A DNA stretch of 64,000 nucleotides from Diadophis punctatus similis. Its lineage: Eukaryota > Chordata > Lepidosauria > Squamata > Dipsadidae. Below, one piece after another: positions 47,078 through 57,830 of the stretch. The stretch is from the NCBI GenBank assembly GCA_023053685.1, contig JALIGW010000003.1, forward strand, positions 49,867,996 to 49,931,995, in the 5' to 3' direction. Position numbers and translations under genes: made by a program. The notes beneath the pieces are model-generated. The model was not told the origin of the DNA and made no database searches. It worked only from the letters and a program-made list of their open reading frames with translations. Within the stretch, counting starts at the first letter, position 1. Each line of letters opens with the position of its first letter.

Positions 47078-48204
47078 TTATATATAGAATTGTAACTGTT
47101 TATTGTTCTAACAGAGAAGTGGGCAATTAATTTTCCCAAGGGGTCACGTGAGAAACTGTGAATGTTGTGGAGGGTCAAACCAATAGGCTGGACTGCTCAA
47201 TGTTAATTTCATCGTGTTATAAAAAGCCTTAAAATATATGGTTTTGATTAGCTGCTACTAGTAAGAATACATGTTACATTTTATTTACATTTGATTTCTA
47301 ATGTAGATTGACCTCTTCTCTGGTTTAATATATCCATTAGATTAGGGATAGGAACTATTTTATGCGAACCTTAATGTAACATGTTTTTGAAATAACAATA
47401 ATTTTTATTCCTTTCATCCTGCGCTACACTGAAAATATAGAAGATTAATAGTATATGTTCACATTTATGTTTCTCTGGTTCCATGCAAAGACAGAAGTTC
47501 TTCTCACTTAGCTTTGAGAGCAGTTAAGAAAGCAAGTTTGACATTCTTTCACACATGGATATATTATAGAAAAAAAGGTACTATGCCTTCCTACTCTCCC
47601 TGTTGGAATAGTATTTCTAGCCTCATATGTGATAAAAGAAGCACCATTACAAAACGTAGATTCACCTTCTAGTTCAAGTACACTCCAGAAAAATACATTG
47701 CTTAATCCTGCAGGGATGAGGCTATACTTTTTCAAATAATTGAAGAAAATTAGACAATAGAGTACAATAGGTAAATTTGCCATAGCAGTTATGCCTAATG
47801 GAAAAAGAAAAGGTAGAGAAGAGCAGAGAACCAAGCAATCTCCAAGACAATGCCAACAAAATGGATTTTCCTATGGTGTTTATCTAATACACCCTCGTAT
47901 TTCTAATCCAAGACAGTTTCCTGATTACAATAAGCACTTGTCTCTGGCATGCCATCAGATAATCAGACCTGGTCTTTCTGTGCAAACAAAGAGATCTATA
48001 AAGCTGACTTCTATAAGTAGAAGGGCAGACACAAAACCTTTTCCTAGCATTTAGTAAGTACCAGTCCTGTTGAAGAAACATATGCAGAGCAAGGACAGAA
48101 AGGGAGGTTACTGTAAACAGCTATTTACACAGGAAACTAAAATCTTACAGGAACAAGAAGAAAATATGTGCAAGAAAGAGGAAAGCAAAATATTGTTTTT
48201 TGCT
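47078..48204. other. Intronic DNA, unassigned
   Basis: No supported feature. A segment near 47115-47220 (gtgggcaattaattttccca) may be a hAT end, but no partner end was found. Confidence 0.35.
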
Positions 48205-48214
48205 TTGGGACTAA

Positions 48215-48460
48215 ACTAATTGTCCTCGACTTTCGTTTGTTTAGTGACCATTGAAAGTTACAATGGCATTCAAAAAACTGACTTATGACCATTTTTCACA
48301 CTTACGACCATTGAAGCATCCCCATGGTCACATGATCAAAATTCAGATCCTTGGCAATTGGTTCATATTTATGACAGTTGCACTGTCCTGGAGATGCAAT
48401 CCCCTTTTTTGATTTTCTGACAAATGAAGTCAGTGGGGAAGCCAGATGTGGCGGCCCCAT
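48215..48460 (-). repeat. Snake-type interspersed repeat
   Basis: It begins tgtcctcgactttcgtttgt and has acttatgaccatttttcaca, catccccatggtcacatgat and gaagtcagtggggaagccag; it is the family seen at 17456, in reverse order. Confidence 0.7.
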
Positions 48461-48544
48461 TTTCCACATATATAGCTTCCATAACAAATACAGGTTGTCT
48501 CAATTTCTATTCTTTCTTCCCTCCTTTACAACATGGTTTTGGAA

Positions 48545-48945
48545 TTTATTTATTTATTTAGGATTCTTATATGCCGCCCTACTCCCTGAGGACTCAGGGC
48601 GGCGTACAACATTTGAAGAGCCACTAAACAATATCATAAAAACAATTTAAAATACATTTTAAAAAGCGTACAAAAACTTACATACATGGGGGAGACCAAG
48701 ATGAAGTTGTCTCAGAACCCCGCCTGCAGGAAGAGCCATGTCTTCATGGCTTTTCGGAAGGCCAGCAAGGTGGGGACAATTCGTATCTCTGGGGGGAGTT
48801 GGTTCCAGAGAGCAGGGGCCCCCACAGAGAAGGCCCTCCCCCTAGGCCCCGCCAGCCGACATTGTTTGGTTGACGGGACCTGGAGGAGACCCACTCTCTG
48901 GGACCTGACCAGTCGAAGGGAAGTATGAGGTAGAATGGGAAAGAA
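48545..48945 (-). pseudogene. L2-like LINE 3' end
   Basis: The minus frame contains QCRLAGPRGRAFSVGAPAL and NQLPPEIRIVPTLLAFRKAM, nearly the same as the 33441-34110 copy. The 3' tail cgccctgagtcctcagggag and the ATAAA tail lie at the left. It is 5'-truncated at about 48945. Confidence 0.85.
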
Positions 48946-49205
48946 TATGGGATATATGTTCCCCTTATCAAATTATTTATAGATGATCGTGAAAAATAGA
49001 CACATCTATCGTTTCAATATTGCCTTGTTCACAGAAGTAAGCATCATCAGGAAAATAACTGAAGAAAATGGGAATAATATGGTTGAATGCAGATAATGGG
49101 GCATGATAAGTTGAATTTGACTGTGTAACATATAATTTCAGACTTGCAAAGACTGCAAGTTCAGTCTTGTAATTCCTTACTTTCAACTTCGTTAAAATCA
49201 TAGTT
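48946..49205. other. Intronic DNA, nothing recognised
   Basis: Short stretch between an L2-like LINE and a MITE, about 500 bp downstream of an ERI3 exon on the gene strand. Confidence 0.4.
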
Positions 49206-49213
49206 GTTTAACC

Positions 49214-49358
49214 CAGGGGTCTCCAACCTTGGCAACTTTAAGACTTGTGAACTTCAACTCCCAGAATTCCTCAGCCAGCAAAGCAAAGCAAAGCTGGCTG
49301 AGGAATTCTGGGAGTTGAAGTCCACAAATCTTAAAGTTGCCAAGGTTGGAGACCCCTG
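49214..49358. mobile_element. Near-perfect palindromic hAT MITE, 145 bp, family E
   Basis: The left arm caggggtctccaaccttggc continuing to ctcagccagc is repeated inverted to the right end, around a small centre cagcaaagcaaagcaaagctgg. The exact 8-bp duplication gtttaacc lies at 49206-49213 and 49359-49366. It is about 190 bp from the donor side of an ERI3 exon. Confidence 0.95.
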
Positions 49359-49546
49359 GTTTAACCCACTGAGAATATACTGGAGTCTAGATACCCAATT
49401 TCATATTTTTACTATAACCAAAACAATGAAGACTTTTAGAGACTTAATCAATTTTTTATGAGCACATAGAAGAACTGCCAGCATTTCAGATCCTCCTAGA
49501 GAAACTGCAAGGCAACGTTAAGCTCTCAGAAGAAAAAGAGTTTTAC

Positions 49547-49663
49547 CTCAGTGCAGAAAGGTGTGAGCTGAGGATGCACCACCGGCTGCACATACATATG
49601 GAAAGTGGATTCAATCTCCATTGTCCTGCCATTCAGCTTCAGGATGGGGAATTCAATTATCTC
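49547..49663 (-). CDS. ERI3: ERI3 internal coding exon (first of three in window)
   Basis: This is a 117-bp exon, phase 0 at both ends, encoding 39 residues that begin EIIEFPILKLNG and end with QLTPFCTE. The wording matches my knowledge of ERI3, a DEDDh 3'-5' exoribonuclease of the ERI1 family, rather than ERI1 or ERI2. On the minus strand it follows a T-rich tract and TAG acceptor and is followed by a GTAAAA donor. The EIIEFP stretch lies just after the first catalytic motif (DFEAT), which would be in the preceding exon and was not found here. The frame has no stops. Family knowledge: ERI3 is about 337 residues in mammals with the exonuclease fold in its C-terminal half; its substrates are less well defined than those of ERI1. 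Identification is by remembered similarity and splice logic, without alignment. Confidence 0.93.
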
Positions 49664-50489
49664 CTACAAAAAAAAACCATAACATATTAGCCTAATTTAA
49701 ATAAACAGCTAGGCAAAACATTAACAAGTTAAACCACAATTTATGGAAACTCTATACAATATGTGATGCCAATCAAGGTTAAGAATAATGGCTTGGATTC
49801 TAAAACTTCACTCAATAAACAGAATGTTTTGCCTTTTTCATACCATGAAATATTTTAGTACTTCTTTAAAAAAAAAAACCTCATTTGATATATTCAGTAG
49901 AGTTGAAGACTGCAGTTGGAAAGATATACAGTAATAGTGACACCACATATAAGTTAAATTGCCTTCCTATAGTCTCAGCATGAATCTCATACTGTATTCA
50001 ACTATATTAATTCACCAGCAGAAGATATAAGTGGTAAAAAAGAAAAGACTGGAGAAACCTAGAGAGGAAAAAAATAAAACTCTTATACAATCTCACTCAA
50101 TATTCATCCTACGAAGATGGACAAGTGTCAATTCTAAAATGAACAAATTTAAGAAGGTATCAAAATCACCCACCAGTCCAAAATATGTATTTCTGCCATA
50201 ACATTCATTAGAGCTTTGGTTTGGAAAGGTATCAAAATATTGCTGCAGTATATGCAGATATCAAGAGAAAAATTAAGCATGCAAATTCAATTTTTATTAA
50301 CTATAGCAAATAAACTTACTGTAATTATTAATTGATCTAGCATCATCCATTACATAAAGCTGTAAACATTTGAGAGGCCCCAGCTCTTACAATCTAATAC
50401 AAATGTTTGTCTCAGGACCCCTTCCCACTTTTAAAAATTATGGAAGCCCTCAGAACAGCTTTTGCTTGCACAGATGGTATTTATCAATA
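49664..50489. other. Intronic DNA upstream of the first visible ERI3 exon
   Basis: It includes the acceptor tract next to the exon (T-rich on the gene strand). Otherwise unassigned. Confidence 0.4.
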
Positions 50490-50880
50490 TGCACATACAA
50501 GTAGTCCTCACTTAAAAACCACAATTTGAATCAATAGCTTGGTTGCTAAGCGGAAAATCACGCTATCACAAGATATTTTATTTATTTATTTATTTTGGAG
50601 TTCTTCTATGCCGCCCTACTCCCTAAGGACTCAGGGCGGAGATCTACGACCTTACTTCCCTTCGATCCTTAAGTAAAGGCCATGGTTGCTAAGTGAAACA
50701 TCTTGTGACCGCAACTTATTATTTTACTTCTCTATTAACTCGCTTGTTGCAAGATAATTATGAAGCATGCAAATTGCAATTATATCACCACAGGATCATA
50801 CAAAGATTGCAAAAGTAAGGAGAATAGTGACTTTTTTTTACACCATCAAAACTTCAAAAGATCACTAAATGAGGCAATTG
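50490..50880 (+). repeat. Snake-type interspersed repeat with LINE tail inserted
   Basis: Starts acaagtagtcctcacttaaa. At about 50577-50642 it is interrupted by a LINE 3' tail (atgccgccctactccctaag, ctcagggcgg with a TTTATTTA run), in minus orientation. The repeat resumes with ggttgctaagtgaaacatct. Confidence 0.65.
50577..50642 (-). repeat. L2-like LINE tail stub
   Basis: Only about 65 bp of the 3' end is present, the same tail as 33441 and 48545, inside another repeat. Confidence 0.7.
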
Positions 50881-52510
50881 GTAAGCAATGATTACCTTAT
50901 TGAAAATTAAAACTGACATATTCATTGCCACTCTGTTTTTCAGAATTCTTCCATAGGATTTTAATACTTTTAATTTTCAACACAGGGCGAAAAATAATTT
51001 TTATTTTGTGGACATCTGAAAGGGTCTTGGAGACCACAGGCATCCTCAGATCACAATTTCAGAAACATTGTACTAAGAAAGACGAAGAGAGACATATGCA
51101 CATATTTAAAACTGAAAATATGCTGATATAATGTTCATTATGCAACTCTTCAAGAGAAACTGTGAATAAACTTGAGTATAATGTTCTTCCTACCATTCTT
51201 TCTGTACATTACTTTGAACATAACTATTTTGGGGACGAAGTTACCCTGACACAGGAAAAGAGAAATATCAAAAATTCAAGTAGTTGAATCATCAAAAATA
51301 TTTTTAAAAATTATATGCGCTTCAAATAAGAAGTTTAAACAAATGCAGTTATGATGGGTCTGGCCATTATTAAAATATACACATGAAATTAGAGTGGGAA
51401 AAAACCACCCAAGGAATAAAAACAATAAAATCCTTTGTCTCTTTCTCCCCACTCCACCCCCTCCCGAGTTTAATGTAAGAGGAGTGACAATTTGCTTGGT
51501 GTCTTTAAAGGATAATTTGTCTGTGTTATTTAATAGAGAAACATGATGCTGGGGCTCTAGAGTGCAAATGAGCTTATTGAGTGATAGCCAAGCATCCGGC
51601 CTCTCAAATCACTTGTAGAGGGAAGAGAGAATAAAAAAAATTGCTTTTTAATATTCAAAAACAGTTTGCAAAATTTAATCAAAGCAGAGCAAAAGCTAAC
51701 ATTTTTACCACTTTGACATTTTTATTAGTGCTTTCATAAATTTTTAAAACATGAATAGAATTAGTTTAAAAACAACAACAAAACTGCCTGAAAACATCTG
51801 GAAGAGGAGAAAAAAATAAGCTTTAAAAAAGAAACTCCTCTGCCAAGCAACATTTGCATTTTAAGAATCCAAATCCTACAGCAGAAAGGATTAATGTTTC
51901 GGGTTCTGACTATATAATGGTCTACACTATAGACTACTACTATATAACATATATGTTCAGACACCATTCTTTTTAAAAGCATAGTTTGTTGCCTATAGCC
52001 AGGTTCACATAAAACTAAATTATAATGGCTGAATTCCCACTACGAACTATGGACTAAACTATAAACAAACCACATACAACTTATTGTGGTACGTTCCTTT
52101 AGCTGTAAGTTGACCATTGGAACTATGTGGGATGGATGGTCCCACTATCAGATCGATTCACGGTAGGTTGAACAAGCGTACCTAAATCATGAAGCTTAAC
52201 ATATCTATGTCTATATACAGCGAGGCATGAAGTGGGATACATCAGAGTTTTATCCTGAGCCCAGAGCTCTTCAACACAGACAAGGGGATAAAGAGATGGT
52301 CAGCAAATCTGCAGGCAACACAAAGCAGGGAGGAACTGCTAATTCCTCAGAAAACGGGCTCAAAGTTCAAAAGGATGTTGATATACTTCAATATTATGTC
52401 TTCTCCAATAAAGGGTGAGAAATATAGGGTTCTGTACTTAGGGAGGAAAAAAATAGGTGCACAAGTACAAGGCAGGCATTTCCTGGCTCATCAGTAGTAA
52501 CTTGTAAAAA
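50881..52510. other. Intronic DNA, largely unique
   Basis: No exon found. The part about 51480-51740 (ggagtgacaatttgcttggt, agtgcaaatgagcttattga, gtttgcaaaatttaatcaaa) is repeat-free and AT-rich and is a candidate conserved non-coding element. Confidence 0.35.
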
Positions 52511-52583
52511 GGATCTAGGGTGGCCAACCTTAAGCATACCACCCGCCAAATTTTTTCCCAGACGAGTTCCGATCCACCATTTA

Positions 52584-52650
52584 TTATTTATTTATTTTTT
52601 TGGTCGTTTTTGTATGCCACCCCACTCCCGTAGGACTCAGGGCGGCCATA
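52584..52650 (-). repeat. L2-like LINE tail stub
   Basis: The segment tatgccaccccactcccgta with gactcagggcggccatac and a left TTATTTATT run is the LINE 3' tail again, just before the CTTT array, which may have grown next to it. Confidence 0.65.
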
Positions 52651-52652
52651 CA

Positions 52653-52653
52653 A

Positions 52654-52734
<81 letters not shown>

Positions 52735-53030
52735 TTCCTTCCTAACTTTTTTCTTTCTTTCTTTTTTTCTTTCTTTCTGTCTGTCTTTCTTTCTTCTTCC
52801 TTCCTTCCTTCTTTCCTTTCTTTCTTTCTTTCATCTTTCTTCTTTCCTAACATCTTTCTTTCTCTTTCTTTCTTTCTATCTTCCTTCCTTCCTAACTTCT
52901 TTCTTTCTTTCTTTCTTTCTTTCTTCTTTCTTTTTTCTGCAGCTATTAGTTCTTGGAGGGATTTGGCTGGGTAAACTTGGCCAATCTGACTAATCCATTT
53001 CTTTGGCGTCTTCCTTTTCTCCACTTTTCT

Positions 53031-53105
<75 letters not shown>

Positions 53106-53120
53106 CTCTCTCTCTCTCTG
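52653..53120. repeat. (CTTT)n tetranucleotide arrays
   Basis: Three blocks of CTTT: 52653-52735 (pure), 52745-52935 (interrupted by CTTC and CCTAA), and 53030-53105 (pure), the last ending in TC repeats. About 95 bp of ordinary sequence separates the last two. Lys/Arg/Glu or Phe/Leu/Ser-rich frames here are artefacts. Confidence 0.96.
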
Positions 53121-54649
53121 TGCGTATATGTGTGTGTTTACTAATCCCCTTTCTGTTCCTCCTGGCTCTGGTCTGTCTCACTTGAATATTACACCTCTTT
53201 CATAGTGTTCCTAGCTCCATTCCTCCTTTCCTTCTCCATCATCTCTGCCCTTTCTCCTCACTTCTCATCCATTCGCTCTTCTTGCTTCTCCCATCATGCC
53301 AGATGGTCTCCTAACCATTTAGTGTCTCTCTCTCTCTCTCCCTCCTTTTCTAGCAGCCGTCTGCTCTTTTCTTAGTGCCTTTTTTGTTGCTTTTTTCCAA
53401 CAACCCTGGGGGGAGGTTTCTCTGCATTTCGTTCCCTCTTCGTTCTTCCCCTTCATCGGCACGTTTCATTTGCCGCCTCGCTCACCCGCCCGCCGCCCCT
53501 GCGACGAGGCGGTGCGGTGGGCTTATTGCAATTCCCCCTGCGCCCTTGGACGGCGGCATTCCGCGCCGGCTCTGCGCTGACATCAGCCCCCGCCCCCTCC
53601 TCACCCACCCCCTCCTCCTCTTGGCTGGCTTGCTCGCCAACCCGCCCGCCCGCCAGCTCGCTCACTTACTGCAGCACCTTCCTTCCTGTGTTCCTTCGTT
53701 CCTTCCTTCCTTTGTGGCTGTGGAGAGGGGCTGGCTGAAGAAGATCCAGTGGCCAACAACCTACCGAGGCTCCTGGAAGATGGGCAGCCGTCAGCCCAGC
53801 CGGGGGAGGAGGAGGAGGAGGAAAAAGACGGCGATTTAGCCCATCAAGCGCACTCCGCTCGGCGGCTCTCGGACGGGACGGCAGAGCGTGCAGAAGGAAA
53901 GCCGAGAACCTGAGGCTCTCCAGGCAGCGGCAGGTGACAGCGGGTGCTGGCCGAGTCCTCTCACGGGCAGCCGCACCACAGAGCACAGGCTCCCGGGTGA
54001 GAGGCGCAGGGATGGCAGTGGCAGCACTGCCATCCCCACGCCTCTCACCCCGCTCACCGGGCATCTCTGCTCCGCAGTCGGAATCACTTTCGCTCGCTAA
54101 AACAGCGTCACCTTTTCTTTCTTTTTCTCTCTCTTCCTGCCCTTGTGCCCATCTGGCTCCGGGGTCGCATCGCGTGGCCGCTTGGGCAGGACGGGCGACG
54201 GTAACTTTCAGTGGGGACGCTCTGCGGGAGCGCTTCCCTTTCCCTCTCCTCCTCGGTGGAAGCAGGGTCGGCGCAGCCGCCCGTGAGAGGACTCAGCCGG
54301 CGCCCACTGTCACCTGCCGCTGCCTGGAGAGCCTTGGGCGCTCGGCGCTGTCCTCTGACTTTCCTTTTGCACGCGCTGCCGTCCCGCTCGCTGGGCAGAA
54401 AAGTGTCGCCTTTTCTGTCCGTTGGATGATTGCAATGCGCCACTTGCAATCATCCAATGCGCCACGTTTGGCGCATGCGCCACGGTTTGGCCACCCCTGA
54501 TCTAGGTATTTGGATGGACCAAATTAAGCATGAGCCAGCAGTGTACTACAGCTGCCAAAAGAACCAGTTCCATTTGGGGCAACGTCAACAGAATGCCTAA
54601 AAAGGGAGAGGGGTTTTGACAGAAATAAAATAATAAATAAATATGCATT

Positions 54650-55125
54650 TCATATTTTAAAACATCCCGTAAGGATTCCTGGAGCCCAGGAAAATAAAAT
54701 CTGTCACTACCCCCATTTCCTCCCCATCTATTTGCCAGGAATTGAGAGGGCCGGATGCCATGATCTTAGTTTTCTTAATGTTGAGTTTCAAGCCAACTTT
54801 TGCACTCTCCTTTTTCACCCGCATCAAGACCATAAGGAAGGCTGAGCGCCAAAGAATTGAGGCCTTTGAACTATGGTGCTGGAGAAGACTCCTGCGAGTC
54901 CCTTGGACTGCAAAGCGATCAAACCGGTCAGTCCTAGAGGAGATCAATCCTGACTGCTCTTTAGAAGGCCAGATCCTGAAGATGAAACTCAAATACTTTG
55001 GCCACCTAATGAAAAGGAAGGACTCACTGGAGAAGAGCCTAATGCTGGGAAAGATTGAGGGCAAAAGAAGGGGACGACAGAGAATGAGGTGGCTGGATGG
55101 TGTCACTGAAGCAGTAGGCGTTTGT
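54650..55125 (+). pseudogene. Bov-B (RTE) LINE C-terminal remnant with inverted 5' part
   Basis: The plus strand from about 54824 reads RKAERQRIEAFELWCWRRLL, SVLEEINPDCSLEGQILKMK and GRQRMRWLDGVTEAVG, the Bov-B ORF2 C-terminus, open for about 100 codons. The minus strand from about 54820 down to about 54690 reads VKKESAKVGLKLNIKKTKIM and DGEEMGVVTDFIFLGS, the segment that normally lies upstream in the same protein. So the upstream part is inverted relative to the rest and the bridge between them is missing. The usual 3' UTR was not seen. Confidence 0.85.
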
Positions 55126-55448
55126 TGTTGACAGCTTTGCTATGAAATATTATTCATAATATTAACATCAAAAAATATTTTGACTCTCATATGATGATTT
55201 GAAGCATTTGAATGGAACATATGATATAGCTCAAGAAACTTTCCACAAGGAAAATTCTCTATGACATAGTCTTTAACAATCTTGCTATAAATCTATTGTG
55301 TGCAATCAGTTCTCATATACATATAATATACATCAGATTATGCAAAAGGTTTACCAGTTTTGAAGTTTCTCTTTAAACTATTACCAGCATACTTTCAACT
55401 CTTTCTCCTCCTTACCACATCAACTCTGTATCATACTTGCCAAGCAGC
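55126..55448. other. Intronic DNA, nothing recognised
   Basis: No feature supported. Confidence 0.4.
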
Positions 55449-55452
55449 TTAG

Positions 55453-55688
55453 GAGCCGAGGTGGCGCAGTGGTTAAAAGCAGCACTGCAACCTTCAGCTG
55501 ATTGCTAGTTCAGCAGTTCAAATCTCACCAGGCTCAAGGTTGACTCAGCCTTCCATCCTTCCGAGGTCGGTAAAATGAGGACCCAGATTGTTGGGGGCAA
55601 TATGCTGAACTCTGTAAACCGCTTAGAGAGGGCTGTAAAGCACTATGAAGCGGTATATAAGTCTAAGTGCTATTGCTATTGCTATTGC
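55453..55688 (+). mobile_element. Sauria-type tRNA SINE, near full length
   Basis: It starts gagccgaggtggcgcagtgg with an A-box-like tggcgcagtgg and B-box-like agttcaaatctc, then gaggacccagattgttgggg, tctgtaaaccgcttagagag and gaagcggtatataagtct, ending in (GCTATT)n. A possible ttagga-type duplication flanks it. It is the best copy in the window. Confidence 0.92.
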
Positions 55689-57180
55689 ATTAGGAAAACA
55701 AATGAATCCATACATGAAAGAAGACAAAAAAGAAGACATGAAAGAATGAAACATGCAAAACACCCTCAATAGGGCTAGAATAAACCAGTAGGTACTGTAA
55801 AACAAAGTAGTGAAATGAGAAATTCTGAGCATTTTATGACTGTCCAAATTATGAAAGCTACAGGACTAAAAAAAAGGCCTCTGTTCTAAGAAATCCAGTA
55901 TCTTGGAAAAGATCAACTGCTTTATTTTCTATCACCCTCATTATTTTCTTGGCTTTCCTGTTCAGTTTTTCAAAATGAGAAAAAAAAGCCTTCCCCAAAG
56001 GTTGATGTCCCAGGACTCCCATGGGGACGGACTGGAAGACAATTTCTTTCTTCCATCTCCAGCAATGTTTGCAACAGATACAAGCCCTATGAAATCAGAA
56101 TCATTGCTCACTAACAATGTTAACTAGCTTTGCAACGAAATGTAACCTACAACACTCTGTGGTATTTTCCATTTAAGCTTCCATTTGGAGAGCAGGAGCA
56201 TTTGGGCAGCCCGCCGTCCATCCAGCTAATAAAGACAAGTGTTGGGACCTTTAAAGCTGCCATTCATCTTATGCCTTTATTAAATTCAATTTTCTAAAAC
56301 CCATGATACATCATGAAATTAGGAGCTGACATTCCTGCAGAAACAAAAATATCTATCAAACATAAAGAGGAAAAAAGCGTTCCATTACCCAGAATTTATG
56401 GCTTGAAGCCAATGTGTTCCCACTTTTTTTACAAGCATATGGTTTGTTTTAGATATTCCAAATGTTATTACAGACCTACAATTTCATTAGAAGCTATTAT
56501 AAAATGCTAAGCACTTACATACACAGCCAAACAAGCTGAATTTTGGAGCACATGGATGCAAACTGACAATCTACCCATTTTAAAGTACTACAATGGATTT
56601 ATACTGTCAATCAAATTCAAGAAATGGATGGAAGAGAGGACTTTCTAATAAGGGAGAGAGCCTGAATGTCCACATATAGACATTCTGATGAGTGAAAATA
56701 CTCATGAGGAGGGTGTTGTGAAAATTCTAGTTAAAAGCATTTGATGCAAATGCAGCAAAAAAAAGAATTTGAGACAATTTAAAAATTAAAATCATAGACG
56801 TGAAGAGGTGAAAGGAGCCAGGGAAACCATTAAATTTTCCCCCGACAAGCCAAAATATGTTTATTTTTCCATCAACCTAAATTTCAGTTATTTTAACCAT
56901 TTTTTTAAAATTTGCCCTTCAGGTATACAGTAGTTCATTTCATGCTTTTGTCAGATAATCCATCAGAAAAGTATTAATATGTTTTCTACCCACACCATCA
57001 AGTGTGAATAATATATTTTCTTGGATTAATTTAGCAAGTCACCCTTCTGCAATCCTTGATTTAAGGAACTCCATGTACTTTTCAACGCTATATCCTAAAA
57101 AATAAATTCAGCACATTTTATTTTGCACAGAATTACCCTCTATACTAGTATGCTGTTACATTGCTAGGGTACATTTTGTT
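55689..57180. other. Intronic DNA, largely unique
   Basis: No exon was recognised. The stretch about 56160-56340 (aagcttccatttggagagca, gctaataaagacaagtgttg) looks unique and is a candidate conserved non-coding segment. Confidence 0.35.
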
Positions 57181-57184
57181 TCCT

Positions 57185-57830
57185 TTAAATAAAGAATAGA
57201 TAGAATAGAATAGAATTCTTTATTGGCTAAGTGTGATTGGACACACAAGGAATTTGTCTTTGGTGCATATGCTCTCAGTGTACATAAAAGATACATTTGT
57301 CAAGAATCATGAGGTACAACACTTAATGATTGTCATAGGGTACAAATAAGCAATCAGGAAACAATCAATATTGATATAAATAAGGATACAAGCAACAAGT
57401 TATAAGTGAGAGGAGATGGGGATAGGAGCAATGAGAAGACTAATAGTAATAGTAATGCAGCCTTAGTGAATAGTTAGACAGTGGTGAGGGAATTATTTGT
57501 TTAGCAGAGTGATGGCGTTCGGGGAAAAACTGTTCTTGTGTCTAGTTGTCTTGGTGTGCAGTGCTCTATAGCGTCGTTTTGAGGGTAGGAGTTGAAACAG
57601 TTTATGTCCAGGATGCGAGGGGTCAGTAAATATTTTCCCGGCCCTCTTTTTGACTCGTGCAGTATACAGGTCCTCAATGGAAGGCAGGTTGGCAGTAATT
57701 GTTTTTTCTGCAGTTCTGATTATTCTCTGAAGTCTGTGTCTGTCTTGTTGGGTTGCAGAACCGAACCAGACAGTTATAGAGGTGCAGATGACAGACTTAA
57801 TAATTCATCTGTAGAACTGTAAAGTAAAGT
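57185..57830 (-). pseudogene. Rex1-like LINE, C-terminal ORF and 3' end
   Basis: The minus frame has SVICTSITVWFGSATQQD, RLQRIIRTAEKTI, DPSHPGHKLFQLLPSKRRYR and KNSFSPNAITLLNK, which fit the C-terminus of Rex1/Babar-group LINEs. The 3' UTR follows, ending at the left in (TTCTA)n, that is AATAG on the plus strand. Clade naming is from remembered motifs. The terminal frame of about 110 codons is open. Confidence 0.7.

Larger units (their letters stand above)
30696..49663 (-). other. ERI3: ERI3 gene, visible central part (three exons, two introns)
   Basis: The gene is transcribed toward lower coordinates. The three exons give about 89 codons in one uninterrupted frame, so this is a genuine intron-bearing locus and not a processed copy. 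The introns are about 11.2 kb and 7.5 kb. No promoter, start codon, stop codon or polyadenylation site of the gene lies in the window as far as I can see. Many inserted elements lie in the introns on both strands, but none disrupts an exon or a splice site that I can identify. Confidence 0.88.
52520..54499. mobile_element. 2 kb GC-rich hAT-flanked element with C/T arrays
   Basis: The right end is ggtttggccacccctg followed by atctaggt (54500-54507). The left flank atctagg (52513-52519) runs directly into gtggccaacct, so the first few bases of the left end were lost. The element holds an L2-like tail stub (52584-52650), long CTTT arrays, and a CpG-rich right half with two inverted-repeat systems: arms about 53870-53965 and 54270-54395, and a hairpin at about 53998-54052. 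The frames of up to 188 codons in the GC-rich part show no known domain. Confidence 0.75.

Noticed and set aside
52584..53185. Lys/Arg/Glu-rich and Phe/Leu/Ser-rich frames
   Set aside because: They are translations of CTTT arrays.
53375..54500. Several 70-188-codon frames in the GC-rich segment, and the idea of a CpG-island promoter
   Set aside because: All three frames are open because stops are rare in GC-rich DNA; no domain, start context or splice signal was seen, and the segment lies inside a hAT-flanked element.
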